This document shows, one piece after another, positions 8,670 to 16,046 of a stretch of DNA of 24,334 nt (position 1 is the stretch's first letter; every line of letters starts with the position of its first letter). The DNA is from Thermoplasmatota archaeon. Its GTDB lineage: Archaea > Thermoplasmatota > Thermoplasmata > Thermoplasmatales > GCA-001856825. The notes under the pieces were generated by a model, which saw nothing but the letters and a program-made list of their open reading frames with translations, was not told where the DNA came from and did not search any database. A program made the position numbers and the translations under genes. The stretch is from positions 1 to 24,334 of the forward strand of contig JAMCQR010000044.1 of NCBI GenBank assembly GCA_023379555.1, given 5' to 3'.

Positions 8670-9308
8670 ATGGAACGGATAAGTAAAAGGGTTTCAGAGT
8701 ATCTGTCTTCAAACCCTTGCGCGATGGAGTCTCTGAAGTCTGGTATCGTGAACTATTCCTCACTTGCGAGGTACCTTATGAAACAACTCAAGACACAGAA
8801 TTTCAGCGCAGTATTGGCGGCTATCAAGAGATACCCGGAAAGAAACCCATCGCTTGAATCGGCTTACAAGTCAGCACTGAACGAGTCCAGGATTGAGGCT
8901 TTCTACTCGATGACCAACCTGACCCTCCGAAATTCGACTGCAAACTTTGTTAAGGTATCCAAGATATATGGTGAGATTTTCGGCACAGGGGGAAAGATCA
9001 GAGTCGTACAGGGAAGTCAAGGAATCGTTGTTGTCATAGATAAGAAAAATACCCCTGATGTCAAGAAACAGTTTCCCCCAGAAGAGGTGCTTTCATTCAG
9101 GGAGAATTTGGGCGAACTCGTGGTAATATCACCTCTTATTATAGAGAAGTTAAGGGGATACGTTGCTTACATCTCTACCATTCTGGCAATAAACGGAGTC
9201 AACGTATACCAGATCGCCGCATTTTACAACGACGTAACTTACATCATGGATGAGAAGTACATGAGTTCCGCAGTTAACGTCATCACAAAGCTGACTTCTG
9301 TGAACTAG
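8670..9308 (+). CDS. ACT-domain-like regulatory protein
   Basis: This 212-residue soluble protein begins with a helical region of about 70 residues that looks like a small DNA- or protein-binding module (MERISKRVSEYLSSNP, then SSLARYLMKQL and AVLAAIKRYPE). The C-terminal half has the pattern of ACT-type small-molecule-binding domains: ELVVISPLIIEKLRGYVAYI, a glycine-containing turn at NGVNVYQIAAFYNDVTYIMDE, then a helix SSAVNVITKL. ACT domains usually sense amino acids. The exact family is uncertain and the ligand unknown. The ATG start is set by a TATA box 24 bases upstream. Its 3' end overlaps the convergent gene at 9283 by 26 bases, so the two transcripts are antisense to each other there. 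Confidence 0.6.
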   Translation: MERISKRVSEYLSSNPCAMESLKSGIVNYSSLARYLMKQLKTQNFSAVLAAIKRYPERNPSLESAYKSALNESRIEAFYSMTNLTLRNSTANFVKVSKIYGEIFGTGGKIRVVQGSQGIVVVIDKKNTPDVKKQFPPEEVLSFRENLGELVVISPLIIEKLRGYVAYISTILAINGVNVYQIAAFYNDVTYIMDEKYMSSAVNVITKLTSVN

Positions 9309-9789
9309 ACTTACTAGCGACTTCGAACCTCAATCGTTTGTGGCCAGATGCTACGATTATCTCAAAATTTGGGTTTTCTGAAATCGTAATCACTTTGAAC
9401 TTCCTTATCATAACTTTGCCGACAATACAGAATTTCGTCCCTTCTTTCTCTATCACGTCAATGGAAGCATAGCTCGTTATGGGTGCATAGTGTGGATAGA
9501 ATGCAACGAAGAACAGTGCTGCGATTATGTTCATAAAGATGTATGTTGTGACCGTCAATGAAACTAATTTATAGGAAAGTGGCCCCAAAACGGCGGTCGC
9601 GATCGAGATCAGGTAATACATAGCTCCTTGATACGAACCCTGAGCTGTCACCAGTTTCAAATTGTTATAAACTATAATCGACCCCTTCAACCTGGACCGC
9701 AATATAAAGCCCCTTGCGTAGATTGCAACTATAATGCCTACTATAAGCGCGATGATTCCGGGAACTAATTGTGTTGTGCTCAGGTCCAT
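9283..9789 (-). CDS. Small membrane protein coupled to ncs6
   Basis: The 168-residue protein has three clear hydrophobic segments (about residues 9-27, 55-73 and 78-98) and a C-terminal soluble tail of about 65 residues with beta character (KFCIVGKVMIRKFKVITI). I do not recognise the family. Its ATG lies 10 bases inside the end of the ncs6 gene, in another frame, so translation is probably coupled. A link to tRNA thiolation is only positional. The 3' end overlaps the convergent ACT-like gene by 26 bases. Confidence 0.65.
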   Translation of the reverse strand: MDLSTTQLVPGIIALIVGIIVAIYARGFILRSRLKGSIIVYNNLKLVTAQGSYQGAMYYLISIATAVLGPLSYKLVSLTVTTYIFMNIIAALFFVAFYPHYAPITSYASIDVIEKEGTKFCIVGKVMIRKFKVITISENPNFEIIVASGHKRLRFEVASKSSSQKSAL

Positions 9790-10691
9790 GTCCCGACCTC
9801 CTTTTCAAATGCGCAACTCTGGCAGATGTCTCCTGGAGAAGGAGACCCACAGATCTTACATTTCCCCATCTTGATATCACTCTCAAGTGGGATTAATGCC
9901 TTAATCTTATCTACCGAATTTACTATAGAATGCTTTGTTCCAGGCGATCTTTCCTCCCATCTGTCAATAGACTCCCGGAATTCATTCCTGATCGCTCTGT
10001 CCGCATATGGACAGGTCGAGTGAGAAAAGTCTATTCCTTGGAGTATAGCATACAACATTACCTCCTTCTCAGGAATCTTCCTTAGCGGCTGGAGCCTAGG
10101 GACCAGACCATCTTTCGAGATACTGTGTGGTCCCATTCTTCCGATTCTTGCAATGTCCCCCCTGACCAGATTCATCATCATGGACTGAGCAGTGTCATCC
10201 AAGTTTAGTCCGGTAACCATATAGTCAAGCCCTTCTTCAATACCAGCGCCATTGATGAGTTTCCTTCGGAATACTCCGCAATAGCTGCAAGGGGTAAGTC
10301 GACCACCCTGGGAAACGTCGTCCATTGTTACGCCGAATGCATCCTTGATCCTCAGAATCCGATGTTCGATACCCAGTTTTGCCGTGAGAGATTCAGCAGC
10401 CTTCATCGTTTCTGGACGATATGAGCTGATTCCCTCATCTATCGTTACAGCGATGATACTCACGTCTTTCCTCATGCCAAAAATTCGCTTTGTCTCGTGT
10501 AGCGCGACAGAACTGTCTTTCCCACCCGAAAGTGCAACCCCGATTCTCACCGGCCTTGTGATTCTTAATTCGGCCCTGAACTCAAGATTCACCCTCTTCT
10601 GAAAGAATTTGATAAAGTGTTTGTCGCACAGGTGACTCCCATTGTACTTCAGGAAGGCAACGGCCTCGTTTTTGCACTGGGAACATTTCAT
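9780..10691 (-). CDS. ncs6: tRNA 2-thiolation enzyme, Ncs6/CTU1/TtuA family
   Basis: Members adenylate a uridine of tRNA and install a 2-thio group in the cytoplasm, using sulfur carried by a ubiquitin-like protein. This 303-residue protein has the whole family layout: an N-terminal zinc-binding module (C3, C6, H20, C22, H25), the PP-loop SGGKDS at 55-60, the cysteine pair in TPCSYCG (C135, C138), the segment GLNLDDTAQ at 161-169, the third cysteine in STCPYAD (C227), and a C-terminal zinc ribbon (C278, C281, C290, C293). C135, C138 and C227 match the residues that hold the Fe-S cluster in TtuA. The frame is open 46 codons further upstream, but the ATG at 10691 is chosen because the zinc module starts there and the TATA box lies 24 bases upstream. 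The target (U34 or U54) cannot be decided from sequence. Confidence 0.92.
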   Translation of the reverse strand: MKCSQCKNEAVAFLKYNGSHLCDKHFIKFFQKRVNLEFRAELRITRPVRIGVALSGGKDSSVALHETKRIFGMRKDVSIIAVTIDEGISSYRPETMKAAESLTAKLGIEHRILRIKDAFGVTMDDVSQGGRLTPCSYCGVFRRKLINGAGIEEGLDYMVTGLNLDDTAQSMMMNLVRGDIARIGRMGPHSISKDGLVPRLQPLRKIPEKEVMLYAILQGIDFSHSTCPYADRAIRNEFRESIDRWEERSPGTKHSIVNSVDKIKALIPLESDIKMGKCKICGSPSPGDICQSCAFEKEVGTWT

Positions 10692-10709
10692 TGCCCTTGT
10701 AGTGAAAAA

Positions 10710-10720
10710 AATTATAAAAG
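10710..10720. promoter_or_regulatory. Shared bidirectional TATA element, ncs6 / TrmB-like gene
   Basis: AATTATAAAAG, read as CTTTTATAATT on the other strand, is centred at 10715. It lies 24 bases from the ATG of ncs6 (10691, minus) and 24 bases from the ATG of the regulator (10739, plus). The intergenic gap is only 47 bases, so both leaderless promoters must overlap. Confidence 0.6.
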
Positions 10721-10738
10721 CCTTTTTTATTATTACCC

Positions 10739-11446
10739 ATGGAAGATTTTGAAAAAGAACTCGCCGAAGTATCGAAATACTTCGAGAGTTTCGCAATGAC
10801 AGATTATGAGCTGAGAGGGTTCTTGGCACTCATACTGTTAGGTGCAAGCACGCCAGATACAATAGCAATGACTGCTAAAATCCCAAGAACTTCGACCTAT
10901 AAAGTCCTGGAAAAGCTCGAAGAGAGGGGTTTTATTACTTCCCTGGAGGGTAGACCTAAGGTGTTCAAGGCCAAGAACATCTACGAAATCAGAAAGAATT
11001 TTTCAAAAAACCTCGATATTCTATTTGAAAAACTAACCGATATGAGTGAGCTCCTGACCCAGCAAGGCCTTCCTCAGCTGATTTACACAATCTACGGAAG
11101 GGATCGGGTTCTTGAGAAGATGAAGGAGGTACTAAACTCCGCAGAGAGATTTGCATCAATCTCTACCCCGAAATTGAGAGAACTCAGGCAGGAACTAGGG
11201 AAAGAGATTGAGTCTGCCATAACAAGAAATGTCACAGTCTCAATTGTCGCACCGGACAATCAGCGCGTTCCTCAGGGCACAAGAGTCTTCAGGAACAATT
11301 CCCTTATAGCGACAGACATGGTTTCTGATGGTTCGAGAGCATTGATCGCAGCCCCTGATCTTTCTGCCTGCGGTTTCAGCGATAATCCTCTTCTAGCCGA
11401 GCATATAAATAGCTACATAGAGATGTTATCCAGCAGAAAAATATGA
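10739..11446 (+). CDS. TrmB-family transcriptional regulator
   Basis: The 235-residue protein has the TrmB layout. An N-terminal winged helix-turn-helix spans about residues 20-80 (LALILLGASTPDTIAM, PRTSTYKVLEKLEERGFI, GRPKVFKA). A helical linker of about 40 residues (DILFEKLTDMSELL) follows, then a C-terminal phospholipase-D-like domain from about 118 (IYGRDRVLEKMKEVLNSAE to the end). TrmB proteins are archaeal repressors or activators, often sensing sugars or other metabolites; the short C-terminal domain gives no clue to the ligand. It is divergent from ncs6 across a 47-base gap and lies 13 bases upstream of guaAA, so it may control either, or itself. This is inference from position. Confidence 0.8.
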   Translation: MEDFEKELAEVSKYFESFAMTDYELRGFLALILLGASTPDTIAMTAKIPRTSTYKVLEKLEERGFITSLEGRPKVFKAKNIYEIRKNFSKNLDILFEKLTDMSELLTQQGLPQLIYTIYGRDRVLEKMKEVLNSAERFASISTPKLRELRQELGKEIESAITRNVTVSIVAPDNQRVPQGTRVFRNNSLIATDMVSDGSRALIAAPDLSACGFSDNPLLAEHINSYIEMLSSRKI

Positions 11447-11459
11447 GACGTGAAACGGT

Positions 11460-12026
11460 TTGAAGATATATGTGATGGACAACGGAGGTCAGTGGACTCA
11501 CAGGGAATGGAGAGTGCTGAGAGATCTCGACGTTGAATGTGAAATAAGGAGCAACGAATCCAAGATTGAGGATATCGACGATGCAGATGGTTTAGTTCTC
11601 TCCGGAGGCGCTCCTTCCATCGCTTATGAAAGTTTCAGATTGGGAAATACTTCTGAGTTCCTGGAAAAGATGAAAGTCCCTATACTTGGAATATGTGCGG
11701 GTGCTCAATTCATGGGTCTGTACTATGGTTCAAAAGTTTCCCCAGCGGTGCATCCAGAATTTGGAAAGGTAGAAATTACGGTGTCTAAAAAAGATTCAAT
11801 TTTGAAAGGAGTTCCAGATAAGTTTGCAGCGTGGGAAAGCCATAACGATGAAGTGAAGGATGTCCCTCCGGGATTTGATCTTCTTGCATCATCGGAAACG
11901 TGCAAGGTGCAAGCAATGGCGAACAGCGGGTTGAAAAGGTACGCACTTCAGTTTCATCCTGAAGTGGAGCACACTCAGTTTGGACAGAATATATTCAAGA
12001 ACTTTATTGAATTATGTGTTGCCTGA
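11460..12026 (+). CDS. guaAA: GMP synthase glutaminase subunit A
   Basis: This class I glutamine amidotransferase subunit of 188 residues hydrolyses glutamine and passes ammonia to the separate synthetase subunit (guaAB), which converts XMP to GMP. Archaea commonly split the two. The catalytic triad is visible: C79 in GICAGAQ, and H166 and E168 in QFHPEVEH. The oxyanion segment is LSGGAPS. The start is a TTG at 11460. It gives MKIYVMDNGGQ, the conserved beginning of the family, and no ATG or GTG fits as well. The gene lies 13 bases after the TrmB-like gene on the same strand, probably as an operon. The synthetase subunit is not in this window. The 3' end overlaps the convergent UPF0200 gene by 23 bases. 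Confidence 0.93.
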   Translation: MKIYVMDNGGQWTHREWRVLRDLDVECEIRSNESKIEDIDDADGLVLSGGAPSIAYESFRLGNTSEFLEKMKVPILGICAGAQFMGLYYGSKVSPAVHPEFGKVEITVSKKDSILKGVPDKFAAWESHNDEVKDVPPGFDLLASSETCKVQAMANSGLKRYALQFHPEVEHTQFGQNIFKNFIELCVA

Positions 12027-12540
12027 GAAATTCCTTGACACTTTCCTTGAAGGCATCGATGGAAGAGTCGTTGCAGATGTAACGGTCCGCCGTAGCTAAG
12101 ACCTCTCCTATACCCCAAGAGAGTTCCCTCTTTTCTCTCACCGCGAATTCTTCTATATTCCTAGGGTCGTCTTCCCTTCCCCTCTTTAATAGGCGGGCAT
12201 ATCTTGTATCACGTCCGGATGAAATGCTTACAACTAGGCCAATTACCATGTCCTTTCTGAATCTTTGAATTTCTTCGATGTTCCTTACTCCTTCGACAAC
12301 GACGAAATTACTCTTGACTCGTTCTATCGTTCTCTTCGCCCAGATGTCCATCCCGTTTGCCTTCCTTTCTCTCGATGCTATTTCTCCGCTCATCGAAATG
12401 CTGACCCCTGTGCTTGAGGTATACTCTCTCACAATATCACCCATGTTGATCACCTCAATCCCCATTTCACGTGCAACCATAGCGAATTCATCTTTGCCTG
12501 AACCTGGCATACCAATGATAAGAATTGCCTTCGCCTTCAC
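12004..12540 (-). CDS. UPF0200-family nucleotide kinase-like ATPase
   Basis: The 178-residue protein is a P-loop protein with Walker A GMPGSGKD at residues 10-17 and the layout of small kinases related to dephospho-CoA and adenylate kinases: VINMGDIVREY, DIWAKRTIERVKSNFVVVEGVRN, and a lid-like RLLKRGREDDPRNIEEF. It matches the archaeal UPF0200 family, whose substrate I do not know to be established. The start is a GTG at 12540, with a strong TATA box centred 26 bases upstream. That box abuts the stop codon of orc1/cdc6, so this gene has its own promoter although it follows cdc6 on the same strand. Confidence 0.82.
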   Translation of the reverse strand: MKAKAILIIGMPGSGKDEFAMVAREMGIEVINMGDIVREYTSSTGVSISMSGEIASRERKANGMDIWAKRTIERVKSNFVVVEGVRNIEEIQRFRKDMVIGLVVSISSGRDTRYARLLKRGREDDPRNIEEFAVREKRELSWGIGEVLATADRYICNDSSIDAFKESVKEFLRQHIIQ

Positions 12541-12560
12541 GATACCCGATTAGGTCAAAG

Positions 12561-12570
12561 ATATATAAAT
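12561..12570 (-). promoter_or_regulatory. TATA box of the UPF0200 gene
   Basis: ATTTATATAT on the minus strand is centred about 26 bases before the GTG at 12540 and ends directly at the cdc6 stop codon. Confidence 0.65.
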
Positions 12571-13827
12571 TTACGAAACAGGAAGCGACTTCTGCAATGG
12601 TTTGACGTCCTTTAGCTGCCCCAGAACCTCATCGCTCAGAACTATGTCCTTCATCCTTGAGGAACTGTAATTTAGGGTCGCTGTTGTCGTCCGCCCATAT
12701 CTGCCAAAGCTCTGTACCTTCGAATCTATAAGTCCGAGATTGGTAAGTTCACCTATTATGTCTGCAACTCTTCTCTGTGTGAGGCCACTGATTCCCATCC
12801 TATCTGCTATACGCTCGTATAAATCGTAGAATTCACCCATATTTGAACTCCCACCATTTTTTATTTCGTCTATGAGCGAGATTGAGAAGAGAACTAGTTT
12901 GCTGTGCAGCGGTAGAGTCGAAACCGTCTCAACTACTACATCCCTTTCCAGCTTATTCTTTGCTTCATATATCGTATTGTCTTCTATTCGTTTGCCGTTG
13001 CCTTTCTCCGTCAGTTCAACCGCTATTCTGAGCATGTCGATTGCTCTTCTTGCGTCACCGTGCTCCTGAGCTGCAAGCGCGGCACAGGTCTTCATCGCAG
13101 ACTCGTCTATTGAGTCCGCTATACCTGCATAGAGCGATCTGTCTCTCAATATGTCATAGATCTGGGAAGCGTTGTATGGATTGTAAACCATTGTCTCCTC
13201 TATGAGTCGGCTCTTTACCCTAGGGTCGAGATACTCTGTGAAACGCAAGTCGTTGCTGATTCCTAAGAGGCATACTCTGCCCTCGCTTGTAACTTCGTTA
13301 ATCCTCAATAATTGATAGAGTACCGAGTCCCCACTCTTCTTTACAAGCTTGTCTATTTCGTCAAGTACGACGATTGTGATACCTGCGAAATTTTTGACCT
13401 TTTCCAGAACGGTGTTATAGAGTTTATCGAGCGGCCAGCCAGTAAATGGAAGCTTTTCTTCCCAAGATTCAAGCAGACCATCCCCTACAGCGAGGAGAAC
13501 ACCGTATGGATTGTCAACTACGCCACAGTTGATATCGATGAGCTTTATTTTTGAATCAAGTCTTGACTGCATAGCTTTAGAAATTTCACTCTCAACGAAT
13601 TTAACAACGCTGGTTTTTCCGACCCCTGGTTTTCCAAAAATTATCACATTCGATGGTTTGTAATTCTTGAGTGATGGTGATAGAATCTCGGCTAAGAGTT
13701 CTGCTTCTTTTTCTCTGTGGGGAAGTCTTTCAGGTATAAAGCCAGGCTCTAATGCCTGCCTCTGCCCCTTAACGATTAAGGAGTCATTCGAGAATTTTTC
13801 AAATAAATTTTTGGATGAACTTCCCAT
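12571..13827 (-). CDS. cdc6: Orc1/Cdc6 replication initiator
   Basis: This is the archaeal origin-binding AAA+ initiator that loads the MCM helicase. All expected parts are present in 418 residues: the N-terminal PxRLPHRExE region (32-42), Walker A GKPGVGKT (65-72), Walker B VLDEIDK (154-160), sensor 1 at ISND (190-193), the arginine-finger segment LDPRVKSRL (200-208), sensor 2 GDARRAID (257-264), and a C-terminal winged helix (about 315-400) that binds origin boxes. The ATG at 13827 has a GTTTTAATAC box about 29 bases upstream. The upstream 90 bases and the end of folC carry origin-box-like dyads, which fits the common archaeal arrangement of cdc6 beside its origin. Confidence 0.95.
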   Translation of the reverse strand: MGSSSKNLFEKFSNDSLIVKGQRQALEPGFIPERLPHREKEAELLAEILSPSLKNYKPSNVIIFGKPGVGKTSVVKFVESEISKAMQSRLDSKIKLIDINCGVVDNPYGVLLAVGDGLLESWEEKLPFTGWPLDKLYNTVLEKVKNFAGITIVVLDEIDKLVKKSGDSVLYQLLRINEVTSEGRVCLLGISNDLRFTEYLDPRVKSRLIEETMVYNPYNASQIYDILRDRSLYAGIADSIDESAMKTCAALAAQEHGDARRAIDMLRIAVELTEKGNGKRIEDNTIYEAKNKLERDVVVETVSTLPLHSKLVLFSISLIDEIKNGGSSNMGEFYDLYERIADRMGISGLTQRRVADIIGELTNLGLIDSKVQSFGRYGRTTTATLNYSSSRMKDIVLSDEVLGQLKDVKPLQKSLPVS

Positions 13828-14006
13828 GATACAGTAAGAAAAAAGTTACCGTATTAAAACCGTTTCTTATCATGTCTTTTACCAAAACGACTAAATATCT
13901 GGGGCTGTTCTGTCACCCCTATATTTCCATTGGAAACTGATTATCATCTGGTTTCCTTTTGACTGGGCCCGTAGCGTTTCCAGCCTCCTCCATTTCCACT
14001 GGAACC
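13828..14006. other. Candidate replication origin with two ORB-like dyads
   Basis: Two dyads lie on the minus strand and point towards cdc6. One is TTTCCAATGGAAA (13924-13936), followed by TATAGGGGTG; the other is TTCCAGTGGAA (13994-14004), followed by ATGGAGGAGG. Both match the TTCCAnTGGAA core of archaeal origin recognition boxes, and the first has a G-tract at nearly the consensus distance. Their centres are 69 bases apart. Both lie inside the 3' end of folC. The adjoining 90-base gap before cdc6 is AT-rich (runs such as AAGAAAAAAG and ATTAAAAC), as expected of an unwinding element. Confidence 0.6.
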
Positions 14007-15268
14007 ATTTTTGATTTATCTTTCTCGTCGAGCAACAGTTCCATCTCCCCGACCAGATAGAGGGACCCAGTAATTATTGTATTTCTATTCTCCTTTAATG
14101 CTGCCTCCAGTGCTTCAGAAGGTCTCTTTTGGACATAGACTTCTTTGAAGAACAGTCTCGCCTCTCTTTTCAATTCTTCACCATCCTTTTTCCTTTCTGG
14201 TTCATCAGGTTCCGTTATCAGTATACTATCAGAAACCTCTGATAAGTTCTGGAGTATGTTGTAGCTATTCTTGTCCCGTAGAACTCCAAGCACAATAAGT
14301 GGATCCTTCACAGAATATCTTCTGATGTTTGAACTAAGGATCCTTGAAGCTTCGGAGTTATGAGCCCCATCAAGGATCAATAATGGGTCAGATCTTCTGA
14401 CCTCGAATCTAGCTGGAATCTGGTCCTCTTTCAATCCTTGCGTGATCTCACTCTTGCTCGGCTTTTCATTGATAGATTCACAAGCAAGGATAGCTGCAAT
14501 TGAGTTACTGACTTGGTGCTCCCCGAGTGCTTTCAGCTCCACTTCGTAGGTGTCCATCTGGGTATCTACCACAAACTTGGTACCGGAAAGTGAGAAACTC
14601 AAGTTTCTAACTTCTAGATTTACAATATCCTTAACTTCAGCATCATTCTGCTTTGCAATCGAGCGCAAGATGGAATTAGCGCTATCAGGCATTTTGCCCA
14701 ATACAACGGGCTTTCCTTTTTTGATTATCCCACCTTTTTCTCGTGTAATGTATTCGATGCTTCCACCAAGTTTATCAGCATGTTCCAGTGAGATACTCGT
14801 AATCACGGACACCTCCGGTGACACTATGTTCGTAGAGTCGAGTCTTCCTCCAAGTCCCACTTCTACTGCGGCTATCTGTACATTACTCTTCCTGAAATAA
14901 TCGAAAGCCAGGTTTGTGGTATATTCGAAGAAAGTAAGCTGAGTCTCTTCCCCATTATATTCTATTTTGGAAGTGTGATTGGAGACGAACTCATCGATGA
15001 ATGCCGACGGTATCTCCTTATCCATTACAATTATTCTTTCATTGAATCTTCTAATATGCGGAGATGTGTAAATACCCGTTGCAAATTTTCTCTTTAGAAT
15101 TCTGTAGATTAGAGTTGTTGTGGACCCTTTCCCATTAGAACCCGCAACGTGAACACTCCTGAAGCTATCCTGTGGATTACCGAGGGATTCAGCAAGGGCT
15201 ATTGTGGGTCCAAGTCCCAACTTTATCCCGAATCTTGAAAGCGTAAACAGGAATTTCTCCCCGTCCAT
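13919..15268 (-). CDS. folC: Folylpolyglutamate/dihydrofolate synthase family ligase
   Basis: This 449-residue ATP-dependent ligase of the Mur/FolC superfamily adds glutamate to reduced folates in the cytoplasm, and some members make dihydrofolate from dihydropteroate. Visible features are the P-loop VAGSNGKGST (41-50), YTSPHIRRFNERI (67-79), the EVGLGGRLDSTN motif, SLEHADKLG with the metal-site histidine, GEHQVSNS, and DGAHNSEA of the C-terminal domain. The frame is open 87 codons further upstream, but the ATG at 15268 is chosen. It starts the conserved domain, it has a TTTTTACT box 26 bases upstream, and the extension would overlap the divergent trmJ gene. The last 27 residues, after DKSKM, are a low-complexity tail (starting VPVEMEEAGNATG) that holds the two ORB-like dyads. 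Confidence 0.9.
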   Translation of the reverse strand: MDGEKFLFTLSRFGIKLGLGPTIALAESLGNPQDSFRSVHVAGSNGKGSTTTLIYRILKRKFATGIYTSPHIRRFNERIIVMDKEIPSAFIDEFVSNHTSKIEYNGEETQLTFFEYTTNLAFDYFRKSNVQIAAVEVGLGGRLDSTNIVSPEVSVITSISLEHADKLGGSIEYITREKGGIIKKGKPVVLGKMPDSANSILRSIAKQNDAEVKDIVNLEVRNLSFSLSGTKFVVDTQMDTYEVELKALGEHQVSNSIAAILACESINEKPSKSEITQGLKEDQIPARFEVRRSDPLLILDGAHNSEASRILSSNIRRYSVKDPLIVLGVLRDKNSYNILQNLSEVSDSILITEPDEPERKKDGEELKREARLFFKEVYVQKRPSEALEAALKENRNTIITGSLYLVGEMELLLDEKDKSKMVPVEMEEAGNATGPVKRKPDDNQFPMEI

Positions 15269-15289
15269 CGGGCTTGAACACTTCCTTGA

Positions 15290-15308
15290 GTAAAAATGTT
15301 TATTTGCG
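15290..15308. promoter_or_regulatory. Overlapping divergent promoters of folC and trmJ
   Basis: TTTTTACT on the minus strand (15290-15297) is centred 26 bases before the folC ATG. On the plus strand GTTTATTTGC (15299-15308) is centred about 22 bases before the trmJ GTG. The two boxes are adjacent within a 55-base gap. Confidence 0.5.
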
Positions 15309-15323
15309 TTCAAAATTAAGATT

Positions 15324-16022
15324 GTGCAATCAGTGAGAATAATAATTGTTGAACCCAAGAACCCGGGAAACCTAGGAGCGATTGCAAGACTCATGAAGAA
15401 CTTCGGGCTCAAGGACCTGACCGTGGTAAACATTAACAGAATTCCCAGTGAGGATTTGTTTCGTTCAATGAAGGGAAGCGAGATACTTTCCAAATGCAGG
15501 ATGGTAAGTTCGCTGCAGGATGCAATCAAGGGATTGGATTATGTTGCAGGGACTTCCGGAGTGAAGAGTGATTCTCCGAAGGAGGTACTTCGCAATTATC
15601 TTGAGCCAAAGGAGTTTGTTAGATTGACTTCCGAAATAAAGGGAAAAATAGGAATTGTACTTGGACGTGAAGATATCGGCTTGGTTAATGAGGAACTTGG
15701 AATGTGCGATTTCTTCGTTCATATTCCCGCAGATGATGAGTATCCTATATTGAACGTATCGAGTGCGGCTGCAATCTTGTTCTATGAAATGTTTGGTGGA
15801 GGCAAGAAAAAGAAGATAGAAACAATCGGCAGAAGAGAAAACGATAGGTTGATAGAAAAATTCCGTCAGAGTCTGATCGAGAATAACTATCCCAAGCACA
15901 GAGTCCAAAAGACAACACTTCTTTTCAGAAGAGTTATTTCAAGAGCGATACTCTCTCCCTACGAATACCGTATTCTGATGGGAGCCATCGGTTGCAGTCA
16001 TAAGGATATTAACGATATTTGA
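15324..16022 (+). CDS. trmJ: TrmJ-type tRNA 2'-O-methyltransferase (SPOUT)
   Basis: This SpoU-class enzyme transfers a methyl group from S-adenosylmethionine to the ribose of position 32 in tRNAs. The three SPOUT motifs are clear: motif 1 PKNPGNLGAIARLMKNFGL (11-29), motif 2 GIVLGREDIGLVNEEL (110-125) and motif 3 YPILNVSSAAAILFYEMF (140-157), which form the knot. A basic C-terminal extension of about 70 residues (GRRENDRLIEKF onwards) is typical of TrmJ and resembles the archaeal form. The start is a GTG at 15324, with a TATA-like box about 22 bases upstream; a second GTG three codons later is possible. It converges on the threonine-synthase-like gene, with 24 bases between the stops. TrmJ is more likely than TrmL because of the motif spacing and length. 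Confidence 0.87.
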   Translation: MQSVRIIIVEPKNPGNLGAIARLMKNFGLKDLTVVNINRIPSEDLFRSMKGSEILSKCRMVSSLQDAIKGLDYVAGTSGVKSDSPKEVLRNYLEPKEFVRLTSEIKGKIGIVLGREDIGLVNEELGMCDFFVHIPADDEYPILNVSSAAAILFYEMFGGGKKKKIETIGRRENDRLIEKFRQSLIENNYPKHRVQKTTLLFRRVISRAILSPYEYRILMGAIGCSHKDINDI

Positions 16023-16046
16023 ACCACTCTAGAATTGGTGAAATGA

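Noticed and set aside
10692..10829. N-terminal extension of the ncs6 frame
   Set aside because: It would cover the divergent promoter and the start of the TrmB-like gene, and it precedes the zinc module that begins the family.
15269..15529. N-terminal extension of the folC frame
   Set aside because: It overlaps the divergent trmJ gene, including its conserved motif 1, and ignores a good TATA box at the proper distance from the ATG at 15268.
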